Assembly (NCBI GenBank): GCA_021807465.1
Contig: JAKBCX010000083.1
Span: 1-6,880, forward strand
DNA from: Pseudomonadota bacterium
Lineage (GTDB): Bacteria; Pseudomonadota; Alphaproteobacteria; Acetobacterales; Acetobacteraceae
Reading direction: 5' to 3'
Length of the DNA stretch: 6,880 nucleotides
Shown here piece by piece: positions 4,477 through 6,880 of the stretch; positions within the stretch are counted from its first letter, which is position 1; every line of letters starts with the position of its first letter. The notes under the pieces are model-generated. The model was given only the letters and a program-made list of their open reading frames with translations. It was not told the origin of the DNA and searched no databases. A program made the position numbers and the translations under genes.

Positions 4477-5892
4477 ATGAAGCTGATCAATGCCATCCGC
4501 ATGGGTGGCACCGAAATCCTCCCCCTGGTCGAAGGCGGCAAGGGCGTTGCCGTGTCCAACGGCATCTCAGCCGGGCATTGGGCCCTGGCGGGCGGCGCGG
4601 GCACGTTTTCCGCCGTTAACGCCGACTCCTACGATAAGGACGGCAAGATCATCCCGCAAATCTACCGTGGCCGCACAAGGCGCGACCGGCACGAGGAGCT
4701 GGTGGCCTATGGTATCGAGGGCGGTGTGGCTCAAGCCCAGCGCGCCTGGGACATTTCCGGCGGCAAAGGGCGCATCCACGCCAATATTCTGTGGGAGATG
4801 GGCGGGGCCGAGCGCGTCATTACCGGCATTCTGGAGCGCACCAAGGGCATTGTGAACGGCATTACCTGCGGCGCGGGCATGCCCTACCGGCTGGCGGAAA
4901 TCGCCGCCCGCTTTAACGTGCATTATTACCCCATTGTCTCCTCAAGCCGCGCTTTTTCGGCCTTGTGGAAGCGTGCCTACTCCAAAGTGTCCGAGCTTCT
5001 GGGCGGCGTGGTTTACGAGGACCCGTGGCTGGCTGGCGGGCATAATGGCCTCTCCAATTCCGAGGACCCGAGCAAGCCAGAATCCCCGCTTCCCCGTTTG
5101 GTGGCGCTGCGCAAGGTGATGCGCGAATTCGGCCTGGGCGACACGCCCATCATCATGGCCGGTGGTGTGTGGGCGCTGGAAGAGTGGGAGGATTATATCG
5201 ATAATCCCGATATCGGCCCCATCGCCTTCCAGTTCGGCACCCGCCCGCTGCTCACCAAGGAAAGCCCCATTCCGCAAAGCTGGAAAGAGCGGCTGCTCAA
5301 GCTCAAGCCGGGTGATGTATTCCTCAACCGCTTTTCGCCGACGGGTTTTTACTCATCAGCCGTGAATAACGACTTCATGAAGGAGTTGCGCGCCCGCTCT
5401 GACCGCCAGGTGGCCTATTCGCCCGAGCCGGTGGGCGAGCATGTGGTGGAATATGGCGTGGGCGCCCGGAAACGCTCCGTATACCTTACCGCGCCCGACC
5501 ACGCGCGGGTGAAGGATTGGGAAGAGGCTGGGTTTACCGATGCGTTGCGCACCCCAGACTCCACACTGATTTTCGTGACGCCCGCAAAGGCCGAGGAAAT
5601 TCATGAGGACCAGGTGGCCTGCATGGGCTGCCTCAGCCAGTGCCGCTTTTCCAACTGGAGCCAGGAAGGCCCGGATTACGATAACGGCAAGAAGGCTGAT
5701 CCGCGCAGCTTCTGCATCCAGAAATCGCTGCAGGCCATTGCCCATGCCGCGCCGGAGGACGAGGCGGCGCTGGATAATAATCTGATGTTCGCCGGGCATA
5801 ACGCGCACCGCTTTGCCACCGACCCCTTTTATTCAAACGGCTTCATCCCCACTGTAAAGGAATTGGTAGACCGGATTCTCACTGGCAAATAA
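4477..5892 (+). CDS. Nitronate monooxygenase-like FMN-dependent TIM-barrel protein (471 aa)
   Basis: Member of the 2-nitropropane dioxygenase/nitronate monooxygenase family: FMN-binding TIM-barrel enzymes that oxidise alkyl nitronates with O2, though many homologues have other or unknown substrates. Visible elements: PLVEGGKGVAVSNG (16-29); NGITCGAGMP (127-136); AGGHNG (186-191) with His189 at the family's catalytic-His position; PIIMAGGVW (224-232) for phosphate binding; and QFGTRPLLTKES (252-263), the usual G-T-R...T-x-E-S motif. It is much longer than typical members (about 310-390). The C-terminal extension carries Cys382, Cys385, Cys389 and Cys413, a C-x2-C-x3-C-x23-C pattern of unproven role. 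The ATG at 4477 has GAAGG eight bases upstream. The frame is open back to a TTG at 4432, but that stretch holds a leader hairpin. It is cotranscribed with the FMN reductase gene, 13 bases downstream. The true substrate is unknown. Confidence 0.88.
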   Translation: MKLINAIRMGGTEILPLVEGGKGVAVSNGISAGHWALAGGAGTFSAVNADSYDKDGKIIPQIYRGRTRRDRHEELVAYGIEGGVAQAQRAWDISGGKGRIHANILWEMGGAERVITGILERTKGIVNGITCGAGMPYRLAEIAARFNVHYYPIVSSSRAFSALWKRAYSKVSELLGGVVYEDPWLAGGHNGLSNSEDPSKPESPLPRLVALRKVMREFGLGDTPIIMAGGVWALEEWEDYIDNPDIGPIAFQFGTRPLLTKESPIPQSWKERLLKLKPGDVFLNRFSPTGFYSSAVNNDFMKELRARSDRQVAYSPEPVGEHVVEYGVGARKRSVYLTAPDHARVKDWEEAGFTDALRTPDSTLIFVTPAKAEEIHEDQVACMGCLSQCRFSNWSQEGPDYDNGKKADPRSFCIQKSLQAIAHAAPEDEAALDNNLMFAGHNAHRFATDPFYSNGFIPTVKELVDRILTGK

Positions 5893-5905
5893 CGCGGAGG
5901 CGGGC

Positions 5906-6448
5906 ATGAAGATTCTCGGTATTTCAGGCAGTTTGCGTAAGGCTTCTTGGAACACCGCCCTTCTTCATACCGCCGCTGAGCTGCTGCCTGGCCATAAATT
6001 CGTGGTTGCCGATATTGGCGGCTTGCCGCTTGTCAACCAGGATTTGGAGCGGGATGGCAAGTTTCCGGCAGCGGTGGAGCGCTTCCGGGACCAGATTATC
6101 GAGGCGGATGCGCTGCTTTTCGCTACGCCGGAATATAATGCCTCCATCCCCGCGCCGTTGAAGAATGCCGTGGATTGGGCCTCGCGCCCGCCCAACGTGC
6201 TGGCGGGCAAACCCGCGGCCCTTTGCGGTGCCTCGCCCGGCGTACTGGGCACTTCCCGCGCCCAGTATCCGTTGCGCCAGACCCTGGGGGTTCTGTCGGT
6301 ACAAATGCTCGGCCAGCCGGAGGTGTTCATTGGCGGCGCCGCACATAAATTTGCCGATGGCAAGTTGACCGATACGGTAACCCGCGAATTCTTCGGCAAA
6401 ATGCTGGAAACATTTGTTGCGTTCTCGGCGCGGGTGCGGCTCGGCTGA
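5906..6448 (+). CDS. NADPH-dependent FMN reductase family protein (180 aa)
   Basis: Flavodoxin-fold NAD(P)H:FMN/quinone reductase of the FMN_red family, which includes E. coli ChrR/YieF-type quinone and chromate reductases and azoreductases. The N-terminal phosphate-binding motif is GISGSLRKASWNT (5-17). The flavin/dimer motif PEYNASIPAPLKNAVDWASRP (75-95) is textbook for the family. GASPGVLGTSRAQYPLRQ (108-125) follows. The 180-residue length is typical. It starts 13 bases after the upstream stop, with GGAGG five bases before the ATG, so it is operonic with the nitronate-monooxygenase-like gene. It may reduce quinones or other electrophiles, or supply reduced flavin; the substrate cannot be read from sequence. 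No T-run terminator follows; a 19-bp palindrome lies 23 bases beyond the stop. Confidence 0.92.
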   Translation: MKILGISGSLRKASWNTALLHTAAELLPGHKFVVADIGGLPLVNQDLERDGKFPAAVERFRDQIIEADALLFATPEYNASIPAPLKNAVDWASRPPNVLAGKPAALCGASPGVLGTSRAQYPLRQTLGVLSVQMLGQPEVFIGGAAHKFADGKLTDTVTREFFGKMLETFVAFSARVRLG

Positions 6449-6470
6449 AATGTCCTCCGGCCTAAAATCT

Positions 6471-6489
6471 TAAATTCGTAACGAATTTA
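6471..6489. promoter_or_regulatory. 19-bp perfect palindrome TAAATTCGTAACGAATTTA, operator-like
   Basis: Nine-base arms around a single central A (6480) are perfectly symmetric. It lies 23 bases after the FMN reductase stop and about 75 bases before the SDR start, some 45 bases upstream of a TATAAT box. It lacks a T-run, and AT-rich arms make a poor terminator, so a repressor or activator operator for the SDR gene is the better reading. The binding protein is unknown. Confidence 0.5.
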
Positions 6490-6532
6490 GCGTCGTTATT
6501 GCCTTAAAGGGCAGTCCATGTTCTTGAACCTC

Positions 6533-6559
6533 TATAATCCTAAAAGCGCAAGCCGGAGG
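6533..6559 (+). promoter_or_regulatory. Candidate -10 box and ribosome site of the SDR gene
   Basis: TATAAT (6533-6538) is a perfect -10 hexamer. No good -35 lies 16-18 bases upstream (GGCAGT at 17), so activation by a bound factor is possible. GGAGG (6555-6559) lies four bases before the ATG at 6564. A predicted start near 6545 gives a leader of about 19 nt. Confidence 0.45.
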
Positions 6560-6563
6560 TTCC

Positions 6564-6880
6564 ATGGCTAATACAGATTTCTATACCAGCCGTACCGCTG
6601 TTATCACTGGCGGAGGGCGCGGCTTTGGCAAGGCATTCGGCGTGGCGCTGGCTCAGGCAGGCGCGCACGCGGTGCTGGTGGATATTGATGGCGCGGTGGC
6701 CGAAGACGCAGCGGCGGAAATCTGCGCCTCCGGTTATGCCGCTACCGGCCTTGCTGGTGATGTAACTGATGAAGCGCGCATGGGCGCCATAATGACGCAA
6801 GCCGCGTCCATCCATGGCGGCATCGATATTCTCATTAACAACGCAGGCCTGCACAGCAACGAATATGGCCAGCCCATGTT
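6564..6880 (+). CDS. Short-chain dehydrogenase/reductase (SDR), N-terminal 105 residues (runs off right edge)
   Basis: The classical SDR Rossmann fold begins here. The cofactor loop is TGGGRGFG (15-22), the SDR TGxxxGxG motif. Asp40 at the end of the second strand (VLVDID) favours NAD over NADP by the usual rule. GDVTD (65-69) contacts the adenine ring, and NNAG (92-95) is the structural motif. The catalytic Ser-Tyr-Lys would lie beyond the window, so activity and substrate cannot be judged. The ATG at 6564 follows GGAGG. The gene has its own -10 and sits behind a palindrome, so it is probably transcribed separately from the upstream pair. Confidence 0.9.
   Translation, partial: MANTDFYTSRTAVITGGGRGFGKAFGVALAQAGAHAVLVDIDGAVAEDAAAEICASGYAATGLAGDVTDEARMGAIMTQAASIHGGIDILINNAGLHSNEYGQPM

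Noticed and set aside
1..6880. CRISPR arrays, tRNAs, insertion-sequence ends, phage or toxin-antitoxin genes
   Set aside because: Looked for on both strands; no spaced repeats, tRNA-like folds, transposase motifs or paired small genes were seen.

Overview
The window looks like ordinary chromosome of an alphaproteobacterium. The best marker is a GcrA-family cell-cycle regulator, a family essentially confined to that class. A fairly GC-rich genome, a short-form M17 aminopeptidase and a long nitronate-monooxygenase-like protein fit an Acetobacteraceae/Rhodospirillales-type genome, but that finer placement is a guess. There is no tRNA, rRNA, CRISPR array, insertion sequence or phage gene.

Layout. 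The left part is all on the minus strand. It holds the first 18 codons of an unidentified gene (1-54), an AT-rich stretch of about 355 bases that appears regulatory (55-409), an M17 leucyl aminopeptidase (410-1795), tandem intrinsic terminators (1891-1948), a cold-shock-domain protein (2035-2283), a hairpin-rich intergenic stretch (2284-2514), gcrA (2515-2961), a secreted SH3-domain protein (3081-3614) and a MoeB/ThiF-type E1-like enzyme (3596-4351). The last two overlap by 19 bases and form an operon. From about 4360 the direction reverses. A short divergent promoter region leads into a long nitronate-monooxygenase-like flavoprotein (4477-5892) and an NADPH-dependent FMN reductase-type protein (5906-6448) in one operon. 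After a gap with a 19-bp palindrome and a perfect -10 box comes a short-chain dehydrogenase/reductase that runs off the right edge (6564-6880).

How the parts work together. The right-hand pair (nitronate monooxygenase-like and FMN reductase-like) suggests a flavin-based redox or detoxification unit. The MoeB-like enzyme points to activation of a ThiS/MoaD-type sulfur carrier, for molybdopterin or thiamine. The most coherent regulatory theme is the alphaproteobacterial cell-cycle circuit. The gcrA upstream region carries a GAnTC methylation site and a near-consensus DnaA box. The leftmost gene has an exact TTAA-N7-TTAA (CtrA-type) site and a GAnTC site upstream.

Several start codons were shortened relative to the longest open frames (aminopeptidase, GcrA, SH3 protein, MoeB-like, nitronate monooxygenase), using family N-termini, Shine-Dalgarno sites and overlap with terminators or hairpins. 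No clearly new biological system is evident. The items most worth checking are the four-cysteine C-terminal motif of the nitronate-monooxygenase-like protein, the CtrA-like and GcrA-region regulatory sites, and several perfect inverted repeats between genes.
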